From: Spinacia oleracea
Lineage: Eukaryota; Streptophyta; Magnoliopsida; Caryophyllales; Amaranthaceae
NCBI RefSeq assembly: GCF_020520425.1
Contig: NC_079491.1
Coordinates: 20,947,449-21,011,448 of the forward strand
Reading direction: 5' to 3'
DNA: 64,000 nt
Below are positions 1 through 10,843 of the stretch, one piece after another. A program made the position numbers and the translations under genes. How positions within the stretch are numbered: position 1 is the stretch's first letter; every line of letters starts with the position of its first letter. The notes under the pieces were generated by a model. It was not told where the DNA came from, did no database searches, and saw only the letters and a list, made by a program, of their open reading frames with translations.

Positions 1-598
1 AATCCGAATGAACTTAACATGAGCCCTGAAACTAGGTCGATCTGAATTTAACTCATACCCACTGTAAACAAGTTGAAATTACGATTGAATCCAACACACA
101 CCTGGACCAAACATGACCCAATCTTAAAAATAACATATTCAAACGTAACACAAGCTTAAATTCAGGACCGTTCCTGACTTTTCGGGGTCCATAGGCGAAA
201 TTAGGGATTATGACCCCTTTCGAGATGATATGTTTGATAGATAACTAAAATATATCGTTTCACCATTGGGAAAATAAATAAGATTTATTTTAATATCAGT
301 ATCTTTATAGTAGTAGTTCTTTACCCTTGTTTTCATTAAAGTTTAAAATTTGATTTTTCAGTACTATCTAAGATAGAATCATAGTCCATCGTACAACTCG
401 TCCATAAATATTACATGAATTACAAAAGAGTACTAAAAGCTAAACTAGATGTCAAGCACTACATACGAAAGCTTGGTGTGGACTTATTTGTCTTAAACAT
501 AGTGCTAACATGAAGGAGGGAATTTTAATAAGTTAAAGAATGAACATACGCAAAATATAAATGAGAAAATAAGTTCCTCAAAAATATAAGAGAGTTTT
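1..598. other. Intergenic AT-rich DNA, no gene seen
   Basis: I see no open frame, RNA gene or clear repeat boundary here. The stretch ends at the GTTTT target duplication (594-598) that borders the solo LTR. Confidence 0.5.
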
Positions 599-3400
599 TG
601 TAACACCCCGACAATTCCCATTTTCTAAAATAACCCTTTTTAAATATAACTGTAGGGAATTATCAAAGTATTATCGCCCGTGTGAAAACGTAACGGCTTA
701 TTCAGAATTTTGCAGCGGAAAACATAAAACTAACTTTTAGGTTCATAAATAATCTTATTACATATTAGGTCCAAAACCAATTAACTGAAATAAGGAAATA
801 CGAATAGTACGACAATTTCAAATTTAAGTTAACAAACCAAATCACTTAATAAAGCAAATATAACTACAAGCTCTCTAATCCCGATCCCAATGATGCATCA
901 TCTTCAAACCTGTAGATGGGCAACGCTTATTGATCCTTAGAGACTGCTCACCAAAGATGGGTCATCACAGGATCAATAAGGCATAGCCATGATCAACACA
1001 CACAAACAAAGCACGTAATCAGCAAAGTTGAGTACTACATACTAAAACAATAATAATCCTAATATGATACTATTAACGAACAACCCTAACATGATACTAA
1101 TGAACATAAACAAGGGCAGACAAAACATGATAATTTGACGACCATACTTAACTAGACTAGGCTAGACTGGACTGGACTTTTATAACAATAATATTATTTT
1201 AGTTGAAATAGACAATGGACCGAGTTGACCGTCCGACAGCCTTCACTAAGGAAGACGAGGTACGGGCGCGACTCCGTAACCTTAGAGACCTGCGATATCG
1301 AGGAACATTTGAATAGAAATAGGACACGGTGATCAATCCGGTCCGAGATAAAGGCCATGGGCTACCACCATGAACCCCAACTCCTGTTTGTCCGTCACTT
1401 TAGACGTGCACAGTCTAAAGCTATTGCTACTCAGTTTCACTTTACATACAAATTGAGACTCTGTTATGACTCAACAATCACATAAGGCATATAATCCACA
1501 TTCGTTCACAACTGTTTTTATCTTGGGATTAAGTACGTGATCATAAAGGCATCAATCAAGACTCATTTCAATTTATCCAACCTTTCCTTTAATCATGATC
1601 AACCCCTGTATATGGGTGTAAAGTTTCAACTTACTAAACAAGGTCCACCGCCCTCATAAAGTAGTGAAAAGCTAAAAAGGAACAACGATCGATCGATCCA
1701 AACCAACATATATAGAATAATCTAGTGTTCCCAACCAACATGTTTGTATCAATCATCCATACTAACATGTTATAATTCTCATAATGCAATCTAGGTTCAA
1801 TATGTCCATCCAACAGTATTAAACATGCAATTTCAACCTGACCAAGTTCATCAATAATATCAACATAACCAAGTTCATCAACAATCTCAACATAACCAAG
1901 TTCATCAACAATTTCAACATGGTTTCAACAAATAGCACGCATTCCAAGCACACAGGTATGTACGTACCTTGTGTAAACAAAATGCGAGACCACTTTAATA
2001 ATTCAAAAGTCGCCTACGGAGAATTCTCCACCTAACAACAACCAATATGGACTCATATCAATTCACATTGAATTTTCAGCAACATTAGGGTGCTTCAAAC
2101 CTTTCTTAAACATAATTAGATCCTTTTCCAATATCAAAACTTGAGTATTTGATTTCCTAGCATAATAATTATTGAATCAATGATTGAAATTCGTTGAAAA
2201 CTCTTCGCAAACATGACTTTAAATTTTCAGCAATATGAAATCGTTTAAAGCTTTCCCAAAACCAAATTATCATGCTTAGAACATAAAAATAATAATTTTA
2301 ATAATTTATAACCCTTCTATCATGATTTTAAAACTATTAAAACCTTAAAATTCATACTTTAATAATTAAAACCATTATTTTAATCAAATTGTATAATCTG
2401 AAAATTAATAATTTAATTATTGCAAAACATGAAATCTGAAATTCATCATAAATCATAAAAAACATACTTAATTCAATCAAAACATAAATTAAAATAATAA
2501 CGTATAATTAAAACATTTAAATTTATTAACTTAGGGTTCAAGAAATAACCAATAAAGAGGAGAGAGGAGTTGCTGGCCGGCGGCAGCAGGCGGGACGGTG
2601 GCGCAGCGCGACTGGGCAACACTGCTGGTGGTTGCGGCGGCCGTGCAGCGGTGGTTGTGTGTGCCCGTGTGCAGCAGAACGAAACAAAGGAGGGTGTGCT
2701 TGCTCGAAGGAGAAGGGAGAGAGAGCTCGCCGGCTAATGTCGTCGGAGGGCGCGGCGGCGCAACAAGGGTAGCAAGGTGGTTGTTGTGGCTGGTTCAAGT
2801 TAACGGAAACAATCAAGTAAGGAAAGGGAGAGGAACTAATCAAAAGAAAAGGAAAACCCGAAGGAGGGAAGAAGAAGAATGAAGAGAGAAAAGAGGAGTT
2901 ACCGTGCAGCGCGACGACGGAACGACGGTGGAGGAGCGCCGACGCTGGTGGCGGCGGCGTGGACAACAGCGTGAGGGAGAAATCACCAAGGTTTGTGAGG
3001 GTTTGATGGTTCCTTGTTCACGTGAAAGTGAAGGAGAAGGCTAGTTGTTTCTTTTTTTTTGTGTTTTTACGTAATATTGAAAGAGGAGTAAAGAGTTTTG
3101 GGTTTATAATATTGGGCTTTACCCGATTGGGCCTAGAATTAGGATTTAGCTTTAATGTTTGAATCCAAAACCAAATAGGATTGTTTTCCAATTTCGAACG
3201 TGTTTTCGTAATTCAAATTCTTTTCAACATCAAATTCTAAAATTATTTTAATTTCATAAATCGTTGAAATCTTTAAAACGTATAAAAATAAATGTTCGTT
3301 AATTCCATATTTATTTCTAAAATTCGTAAATTCCATTTAAATATAATTAACTATACGTTAAAATATATTAATAATATTTATAAATTTACGGGGGATTACA
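599..3400 (-). mobile_element. Solo LTR (2.8 kb) of an LTR retrotransposon
   Basis: The element starts TGTAACACCCC and ends GGGGGATTACA, so it has the TG...CA ends of an LTR. It is flanked by a perfect 5-bp duplication, GTTTT, at 594-598 and 3401-3405. No gag-pol is attached, so it is a solo LTR left by LTR-LTR recombination. A second, inverted copy of the same family is at 36591-39981; the two share long near-identical stretches, for example the first 200 bp here and the reverse complement of the last 200 bp there. Orientation is inferred from related LTRs in the window whose TATA-type promoter lies near the TGTAATAC end. The GC-rich open frames at 2.5-3.0 kb lie inside the LTR leader region and are not treated as genes. 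Confidence 0.85.
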
Positions 3401-4078
3401 GTTTTGTTAAAAAAAATAGCTAAAACGTAAAACGAAAATGAATGAGCAAAACAATGGGTCGAGAGTTGTTAAAATCAAAGAAATAAAGTATTGATGGCAT
3501 GTCTCTGAATCATACACGAAAACACTTTATCGCTGAGCCAAGGATATGTTTTTGCATTTTAGCACGTTTATTTAGTATTGTATTAATATACTATACATAT
3601 TTCAGTTGTGGGCCCCTTTTTCCACCGAGCCCTAGGCGGCTGCACTCCCCGCCTACCCTCAGGGCCAAGGCTGCTTAACTCGAACAAAAATTTACCCAAA
3701 CCAAAATTGCGTCGAACCCAAAACGATAAAGATCCAACCTCAACCGAATTCAAATTGACTCCAACAAATCCGAATACAAATACCGACCTAGATTGACTTG
3801 ATCTGACCTGCTGATAACCGTCCTAAACCCGAACGGATGGCCCGATTTAACATCTCTAGCATCTATGTTTAACATGTGTTGTAAATAAATAGTCCAAAAC
3901 CAAACTCAAAACCCAACAATTGGCCATGTTACATCGTTAGTTTTCAATCATCATTAGCCCAGACCCTTTGGCCTTTAGAGAAACAAACCCGTATTATTTG
4001 TCAACCCAAATCCAAACCCACACCCTCATCAACAATTCCCCAACTCCTTAAAACCCTAGCTTCCATTTTCTCGCCCTA
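3401..4078. other. Intergenic flank upstream of RACK1
   Basis: No gene is seen. It includes a short hAT-like fragment (3606-3668) and becomes C/T-rich toward the RACK1 leader. Confidence 0.4.
3606..3668 (-). mobile_element. Fragment of a hAT-type MITE end
   Basis: Its reverse complement contains GCCGCCTAGGGCTC and AAAGGGGCCCAC. These resemble the terminal part of the complete hAT-type element at 37096-37802 (ACCGCCTAGGGCCC, AAAGGGGCCCAA). Only one end is present, so this is a remnant. Confidence 0.45.
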
Positions 4079-4088
4079 AATATATAAA
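4050..4088 (+). promoter_or_regulatory. RACK1 core promoter: telo-box and TATA box
   Basis: AAACCCTAG at 4051-4059 is a telo-box, common upstream of plant genes for translation components. TATATAAA at 4081-4088 is a TATA box about 100 bp before the start codon, followed by a pyrimidine-rich leader (4096-4160). This arrangement fits a highly expressed ribosome-associated gene. The transcription start is not known. Confidence 0.55.
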
Positions 4089-4188
4089 CCTAAACTTTCC
4101 CTCTCTCCGGCCTCCTCACTGTCAAATTCTCTCTCATCCTTCACTTTCTCTCTTTCCGCATCTCCCCGAGAAAACCTAACAATCCGCC

Positions 4189-6329
4189 ATGGGAGAACAG
4201 CTTCAACTCCGCGGCACCATGCGCGCGCATACCGACATGGTTACCGCCATCGCTACCCCCATTGATAACAGTGACATGATTGTCACCGCATCCAGGGACA
4301 AATCTATCATCGTCTGGAAAATCACCAAGGAGGACAAGACCTATGGTGTCCCCAGTCGCCGTCTCACCGGCCACTCCCACTTTGTTGAGGATGTTGTTCT
4401 ATCCTCCGATGGTCAGTTCGCTCTTTCTGGTAGTTGGGATGGTGAGCTCCGCCTTTGGGACCTTGCTGCTGGTACCACTGCCCGTCGTTTTGTTGGTCAC
4501 ACCAAGGATGTGCTCTCCGTCGCTTTTTCCATTGATAACCGTCAGATCGTTTCCGCTTCGAGGGACCGAACAATCAAGCTTTGGAACACTCTTGGTGAGC
4601 CTTTTTTCTCTCTCTTTTCACTCGTTTTCGCTCTTCTTTTATATTTATCCGATTTTTTGTTCGATTATATGATTAATGGTTTAAATGTTTAATTTTGAAT
4701 TAATTTTTGATTTTTGCTCAACTGATGTATACGATATGTGTTATAATGTGATGCAAGATTGTTTATTTTCTGTCTTTTCTTAGAAAATATGAATCATTCT
4801 TGTTATTCGTCTTTGGATTTGGCTAATTATGTGTTCTGTGAGAAAAAAATATACTTGATTTTTGTGTAATGGAATTTGTTGCTCTGATGCTTCTTTAATC
4901 TGGTCAAGATTTCTCGAAAACATATATGGTAGGGTTTATATTTGGATTCTTTCACGTATGGTTTTATTTCTGTGTTTTGTTTAGTTATGTATAAAATGTT
5001 ATGTGATAGCTTGGCACTCATTGTGGTTGATGTGGAATGAGATAGAATTATGAAATTGTATGTTGTAGTAAATGGTTTCATATGTTCAATAAAGATTGTT
5101 GCAGCCGGTTATGTTTGCTTTAGTTCATGTGATAGAGAAGGGACTCAAATTGAGCAGTTGTTTAGGATTATGGTTTCTGTGAAACGGGATAAGATTTGTA
5201 ACCTAGCTCTGCAAAGATGTTCTGCTGTGCTCATGCTACTGTATTTGGAAACTCAAGTGCTGTGAATGTTGTTTGTTTAGGATTAGGATTAGGATTATGT
5301 TGTTTGCCTTCATTTGTTCACTTTAATCAAGTTAGTTGAACTAAGTTATGTATATGGATTTAATTGTTTGGAAAGTTATTGGTGATATTTCTCTATTTAG
5401 GTTATGGTAGATTCCAAGATGTTTTCTTTAGTAATTGTGCTTGATGGCTAATGAAATTTTCCATGTTTAATAACAATGTAGGTGAGTGCAAATACACCAT
5501 CCAAGACGGTGATGGTCACGGTGACTGGGTTAGCTGTGTTAGGTTTAGCCCCAACACTTTGCAGCCTACCATTGTGTCCTCCTCATGGGACAAGACAGTG
5601 AAGATCTGGAACTTGACCAACTGCAAGTTGAGGGCAACCTTGGCTGGTCACAGTGGTTACGTGAACACTGTTGCTGTGTCACCTGATGGTTCACTGTGTG
5701 CCAGTGGTGGGAAAGACAGCACTATCTTATTGTGGGATTTGGCTGAGGGCAAGAGGCTTTACTCTCTTGATGGTAGTGCTATTATCCATGCCCTTTGCTT
5801 TAGTCCTAACAGGTACTGGCTTTGCGCTGCCACTGAGGCTGGCATTAAGATTTGGGATTTGGAGAGCAAGAGCATCGTTGAGGATTTGAAGGTTGATCTT
5901 AAGACCGAGGCTGATCACGATGTTGAGGGAGCTGGCACTGGTGCCACAAAGAAGAAGGTATATTACTTGTTATCAATTTTCTTGCTTGCTTTTTGTTTCA
6001 GAGATTGTTCATTAGTCATTTGTTTTTGTTATGTAACCTGTTCTGCAACTTTAGCTCTGTTGGTTAGTTTACAATTTTGCTGCGTGCACTAAACTGTTCA
6101 GCAATGGTTTGACTTGACCTTAATAACATGCTCCCTTTAAAGATTACAGTATTTTTGTTGAGTAATCAACAAAGTATTGAGTTTATGTATGTATGGCAAA
6201 AGCTAATAAACATTTGTTTTTTTCCAGGTTATCTATTGCACCAGCTTGAGTTGGAGTGCTGATGGCCAAACATTGTTCAGTGGATACACTGACGGTGTTA
6301 TTAGAGTTTATGGCATTGCCCGTTACTAG
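4189..6329 (+). CDS. RACK1: RACK1, seven-bladed WD40 scaffold of the 40S ribosome
   Basis: Coding exons: 4189-4594, 5482-5957 and 6228-6329, joined in frame to 327 aa, the length of Arabidopsis RACK1A. Both introns are GT-AG. The protein starts [20 protein letters not shown] and shows the WD repeats in order through blade-ending motifs [40 protein letters not shown] and the C-terminal [14 protein letters not shown]1 sits on the head of the 40S subunit and is a docking platform for kinases and G-protein and hormone signalling in plants. The family is highly conserved, so identification is firm. The long first intron (887 bp) holds no snoRNA-like boxes that I could recognise. The gene looks intact. 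Confidence 0.97.
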
Positions 6330-7451
6330 AAAGTAAAATTTCTAGTTGCGACTGGCACGAACAGTTTTCCTACTTAGTTTTATCACATTCTCTTAGAGGA
6401 GGTTAAATTGTGGGTTTGTTTTCAGAATTTTGATACATGTTTATGGTATTTTGGCCTTTTTTTGATCGTGTTGATGTAGTAAGAGATTGATATTGAAACT
6501 TGAATCTGTTATTTACTTCTACATCTGATTCTAGAAGTCACAAACTCACAATTGCTGGTGAATTGAAATATGCCCGCTTCTGATCAAATTTGCATGACTG
6601 GTGTTTAGCTTAATCATGGAACATTCACTTATTAGGCTGTTAGTATGCCTTTACCTTTGTCTGTTTGTTCATTCAATTGTAAAAAAAAAATCATTGAAAT
6701 TTGATTGGTTGGTTGAATGTACATTGTTATTTTGTTCAGTTTAGAATAGCTCTGCCAATGTGTTGTTCCGTACCTCACTATGTTCGCCGTTCCACAAATT
6801 GTCGAGAAAATTTAAGATGATTATAGAATGCGCAAATCTAGACGAGGGTTTAAGGAATTTAGGTTGGTCTTTATCTGCAAATCTAAAAGGCTAATGCCCT
6901 GTTGTCGTTTCATGAACCAGAAATCTGTATAACAAAATTTCATCATGTAGGAACCAATTGAAGCTCACCTTAAAACATCGAATCAGTAAGCTGATTTGCT
7001 TCCAAGTTTAAGCTAGTTCGACTTTTACCATGCTGTAAAGAGATAAGACGAAGTTTTCATGCGTATAAAAGATCTACGTAGTACAACTATACTAATACAT
7101 TTAAAGTGACAGATATATGGCTCCGTTTGTTTTCAAGGGAATCCATTAAGGGAAGATTAAGTTGATAAATCAGAAGCACCCATATGCATATACGTTGCCC
7201 AACTTTCCAAGGTTCATGGACTATATTTACTTAGTTTTGGTTTCCTTTTATAAAGGAAAAACACCGCATTTTCCCCCTCTATTCTGTTATATCCGTTATT
7301 CTCTTCTCCCATCGATCATCTCCTTTCTATTTCCATCTCCCTCATCAGTCATCCCTCCAACTTAATTTTCTTGTAAAAACAAGCATGAAATTGCATTGAA
7401 AATATTTGGCATTAAAACAAACGCAGCACCCAAATAGAGGATGTTGTAGAC
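6330..7451. other. RACK1 3' flank and region upstream of the MFT-like gene
   Basis: The first few hundred bases are probably RACK1 3' UTR. From about 6.9 kb I see no gene. I looked here for a first exon that could supply the missing MFT N-terminus and did not find one. Confidence 0.4.
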
Positions 7452-10058
7452 ATGTTTGTGCCGAATGTAAGCATGTCTGTTTACTTTGGAACTAAACATG
7501 TTACCAATGGTTGTACTATCAAGCCTTCTATTGCTGTTGATCCTCCTCGTCTTATCATTGGTGCTCATTCTGATATCCTCTATACTTTGGTTAGTTTCTC
7601 CATCCATTCTACCTACTCTGTCTCGATCGATCTCTTGCTCTTTTTTATCTGCTCGATCTGATTCGTGTATCTGAAATGATAATTTTCTATGCGCAACCGA
7701 TTGCACCACCTTAATTGTTAGCACATCAAGTTTATTTCTTTGTTCATATACTCGTACCTTCCTAGTATGTGGCCAAACTCTAACATAGCTCCAACTCAAT
7801 ACCTCAACTAGAGTTTTATATAAACCTTACTGTTAGACACATTTTTCAAAGCGTAAAGAAATTAATGAAACGAGGTAGTACTCCATATAAGTTAATGAGG
7901 ACATATTCGTAATTTATTTTATCAAAGGACCAACTCAACCAAAAGCTTAAGCTGATGATTGAATCCCTAAGATTAGTTTTATACTCTATCACACCTCCTC
8001 ACATTAAAGCCCTTTGGGCTTGAAGTGTGGATGCAGCATAGGCTTCCTCATACCCATCGCGAAATATTCTACTTTGAAAGGAGGGGTGGATGAGATTTGA
8101 ACCCGTGACCTTTGCGTCACGCTGGCTCCGATACCATGTCAAAGGACCAGCTCAATTAAAAGTTTAAGCTGATGGTTGAAGTCCTAAGATTAGTTTATAC
8201 TCTATCATATTTTGATTTTGGATGAATGAGCCACAAGGCAGTAAATTATTCAAAATTTTATTATATTTTTTGTGCGTATGAGGCACAAGAGTAAGTAATA
8301 CAGATACCTGTGCATAAAATTATTGGTTTGTGTAGCTCCCATGGCTTCCAAAATGCGATAATATTTGATAATATTTGACATGCAGGTGATGACAGATCCT
8401 GATGCTCCTAGCCCCAGCGAACCCTCAATGCGAGAATTGGTACACTGGTATGGTATGTAATTAACTACGGACTATATTCTGGCCTTTTGTTGTAACTTTG
8501 TAATAAGTTGTTCCACTTCCTTTTTCAAATCTATATATTTTTACTCATATTTAAATATAGAGACGCAATTTAGAAGGTGGACTATGGTGCACAATAAGCA
8601 TGATGCACCTTAAGATCACCAGTATATAATTAAAAGAACATATGGTTACGTGAAAAGAACATGAATATTTTTTTATATTTTTAATAAATAGTGAAATAAT
8701 ATATATTTTTTATAACAAAAAAGTAAAACATTATATTGCATGTTCTTTTGTCGTAGTGTCATGTTCTTTTGTTTATGCACATGTGTTCTTTTGGTGCACA
8801 TGGTGCACCATGCTCACTGTGCACCATGGTCCATAGTCCACGGATTGTAATAAATATACTCCGTCTAAAATCTCAAATGATAGTAGTATGAGAAAGCCAG
8901 AAAGGAAGTGGAACAACTTATTTCAAGTCTATATTTTTACTAATATTTAAGCTACTATCATTTGAGATTTTATTAGACTTTTTCCTCTATATGTATTTTT
9001 AATGACAACTAGTTAATCAAGTACGTAGTATTATATATCAAAAGGAGAAAAAATAAAAATCAAATTGGCTATTTAATTTGTTTTTAAGGTAATTTGCATG
9101 GTGACATGTTATGACTAGGCCTTTAGCCTTGCTACCTAAACACCAATTATGTTTAACACCATAATTATACAAATCCTTATTTACAATTGGTGTACACATA
9201 TAAGGTAAAAAGTAGATAACTTTCACATAGATAAGATAATTTTTAAGATAATTTTTAAGCATTTGCGTTAACATTTTTTCTATTATTTATACTACTAATT
9301 ACGGGCTTCTCCATCATGAATTTAAGTGAGTGCTTGGTAAGTTCCGGAAAAGGCATGCATATTTATCTTAAATTCTGGCTAATGCTGTCTATCTGACTAC
9401 TGTGATTTTCTTTCTTTTTTTTGTTTGGGCACCCAAAATAAAAATTTCAGGATTGTCACTGATATACCTAGTGGTGGAAGTCCATCTTGCGGTAAATCTT
9501 ACTCCCTTTTATTCTTTTATTACATATTATTTGTAATTAAAAATTTGGGTAATGATAATTACTACTATAGTACTATGTACAGACATTAGGTTTAAGCATT
9601 TACTCCGTGTAATATATTTTCTAAAGAGATATTGATTTAGGAATGCATGACAAAAATTATGCATCTACTGGTGTTATTGTATGTGCAAACATTAGGGTTT
9701 ACGCATTTAGTCCGTGTAATATTATATACTCCATTTTCTAAAGTGATATTAATTTAAGAATACATGACAAAATCACGTGTCTGTGATGTTATTATTGAGA
9801 AATAATTGGATTTTGACGAATCTATAATATGCAGGAAAAGAGGTAATGGCATATACAGGACCAAGGCCAGCAGTGGGAATACACAGATTCATACTGGTTT
9901 TGTTTGAGCAAAAACAACAGTTAGGGATGTCCGTTGAGGCGCCTAATAGTCGTGCTAATTTTAATACACGTCTGTTTGCTGGTAGATATGGTCTTGGCCT
10001 CCCTGTGGCCACTGTCTATTTCAATGCCCAAAAAGAGCCTGCTAATAAGAAACGATAG
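7452..10058 (+). CDS. MFT: MFT-type PEBP protein (MOTHER OF FT AND TFL1), N-terminus missing or altered
   Basis: Exons 7452-7589, 8386-8447, 9451-9491 and 9835-10058 give 154 aa. The 62-nt and 41-nt middle exons are the classic FT/TFL1/MFT sizes. Family motifs are DPDAPSPSEP (from residue 50), GIHRF (95-99) and the MFT-like end LGLPVATVYFNAQKEP. MFT proteins are phosphatidylethanolamine-binding-fold regulators, best known in seed germination and ABA response. Usual length is about 173 aa; here about 20 N-terminal residues are absent. Similarity continues a few codons upstream of ATG 7452 (frame reads DVVD before MF), but TAA at 7413-7415 closes that frame. Residue 64 is Leu in SMRELVHW, where MFT has Trp, FT Tyr and TFL1 His. 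It may use an upstream exon spliced at the CAG ending 7426, start internally, or be a decaying copy. Confidence 0.8.
7920..8207 (-). mobile_element. TRIM (miniature LTR retrotransposon) in MFT intron 1
   Basis: Two direct repeats of about 71 bp (7920-7991 and 8137-8207) flank a roughly 145-bp interior. On the minus strand the first LTR (TGATAGAG...TTTGACA) is followed at once by TGGTATCGGAGCC, a primer-binding site for initiator tRNA-Met (canonical TGGTATCAGAGC). The second LTR is preceded by the purine tract GTGAGGAGGTG. The element is bordered by TATTT on both sides (7915-7919 and 8208-8212). There is no coding capacity, which defines a TRIM. The end of the left copy has a TG-to-TA change. 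Confidence 0.85.
8577..8841. mobile_element. MITE-like inverted repeat in MFT intron 2
   Basis: The left end reads GTGGACTATGGTGCAC and the right end, reverse-complemented, reads GTGGACTATGGACCATGGTG. Both ends carry further GTGCACC motifs, so the ends can pair as long imperfect terminal repeats. The interior is AT-rich and non-coding. I could not identify a matching target duplication, so the superfamily is open. Confidence 0.55.
8860..8977. repeat. Small Stowaway-like inverted repeat
   Basis: AAAATCTCAAATGATAGTAG (8869-8888) and its exact reverse complement CTACTATCATTTGAGATTTT (8952-8971) flank a short spacer. The outer end TACTCCGTCT resembles Stowaway MITE ends. Part of the spacer is also similar to 8505-8560. 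Confidence 0.45.
9569..9778. repeat. Degenerate direct repeat of about 100 bp in MFT intron 3
   Basis: Two adjacent blocks share CATTAGG...TTTA.GCATTTA and TCCGTGTAATAT, then TTTTCTAAAG.GATAT and ATGACAAAA. The second block has small insertions. It looks like an old tandem duplication. Confidence 0.5.
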
Positions 10059-10843
10059 TTACAAACTTTTAGGTAATGCTACATTTGTATCATGTTTATG
10101 TATATGGACCCCTATCTAATACAGAGTACATCCGTTTAAGTCTTCATTCTTGTAAAACAACCTTTATCATTTTACTTTGTATAAGTTTTATTGTACATTC
10201 CATTACGTATTTGTCCCTTCATCTAGCTAGGGTACTCGTTTCACGTCAGATGAGAAAACATAAGTTTTGATCGGATCAATATCATTTAATAAAATTAAAT
10301 TTCTCCCTAATGGTACATCACGGGTAATTAAATTTCCCGTTGTCCTTATCTCTTTTGGGTCAATTGGAAACAACCTCTCTGCAATTGTAGGGGTAAGGTT
10401 GCGTACACCCGACCCCCCCTTACCCCGCTTCTTGTGGGAGCCTCTTTGAGGCAATGGGGTAATGATAATAATAATGATAATGATGAATGGTACATCACGG
10501 GTGGAAACTGATTTGGGCCTTACGTTGATTTTGGCACACCACTTTGTCAATAGAGCACAGAAAATTATGTCTTACAGCAAGTGCGCCAAAATCACTTTTT
10601 TGGTGTGCCAAAATCATATCCCTTTGCAAGTATGTATTAAAACTTCATATAACTAAGAAGTAAGATGCTCCAAATTAAAGTAGAAACAGCTACTCCACAT
10701 AAAACGGACTGATCAATACATCTCTTGATGAGCATACAAAAGATTAGTATATTTTACATTGCAACACTATATGGAAAAACAGACTAGTGTTACTAGCAGT
10801 AAATTAGACATTTCAATTAAGTACATACAACAATGATTGGGTC
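10059..10843. other. Gap between the convergent MFT-like and EXO1 genes
   Basis: It contains the MFT-like 3' flank, the SINE-like insert at 10326-10485, and no further gene that I can see. Confidence 0.4.
10326..10485 (+). mobile_element. SINE-like retroposon with 17-bp target duplication
   Basis: The 160-bp insert is flanked by perfect copies of AATGGTACATCACGGGT (10309-10325 and 10486-10502). It ends in an AT-rich simple tail (ATAATAATAATGATAATG). It carries the stretch GGGGTAAGGTTGCGTACACC found in plant Au-like SINEs. A second family member lies on the opposite strand at 55727-55870. There is no coding capacity. The copy may be 5'-truncated. Confidence 0.85.

Noticed and set aside
2538-2966. 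Overlapping open frames on both strands in a GC-rich patch
   Set aside because: They lie inside the solo LTR (leader region), have no known domain, and the inverted family copy does not keep the same protein.
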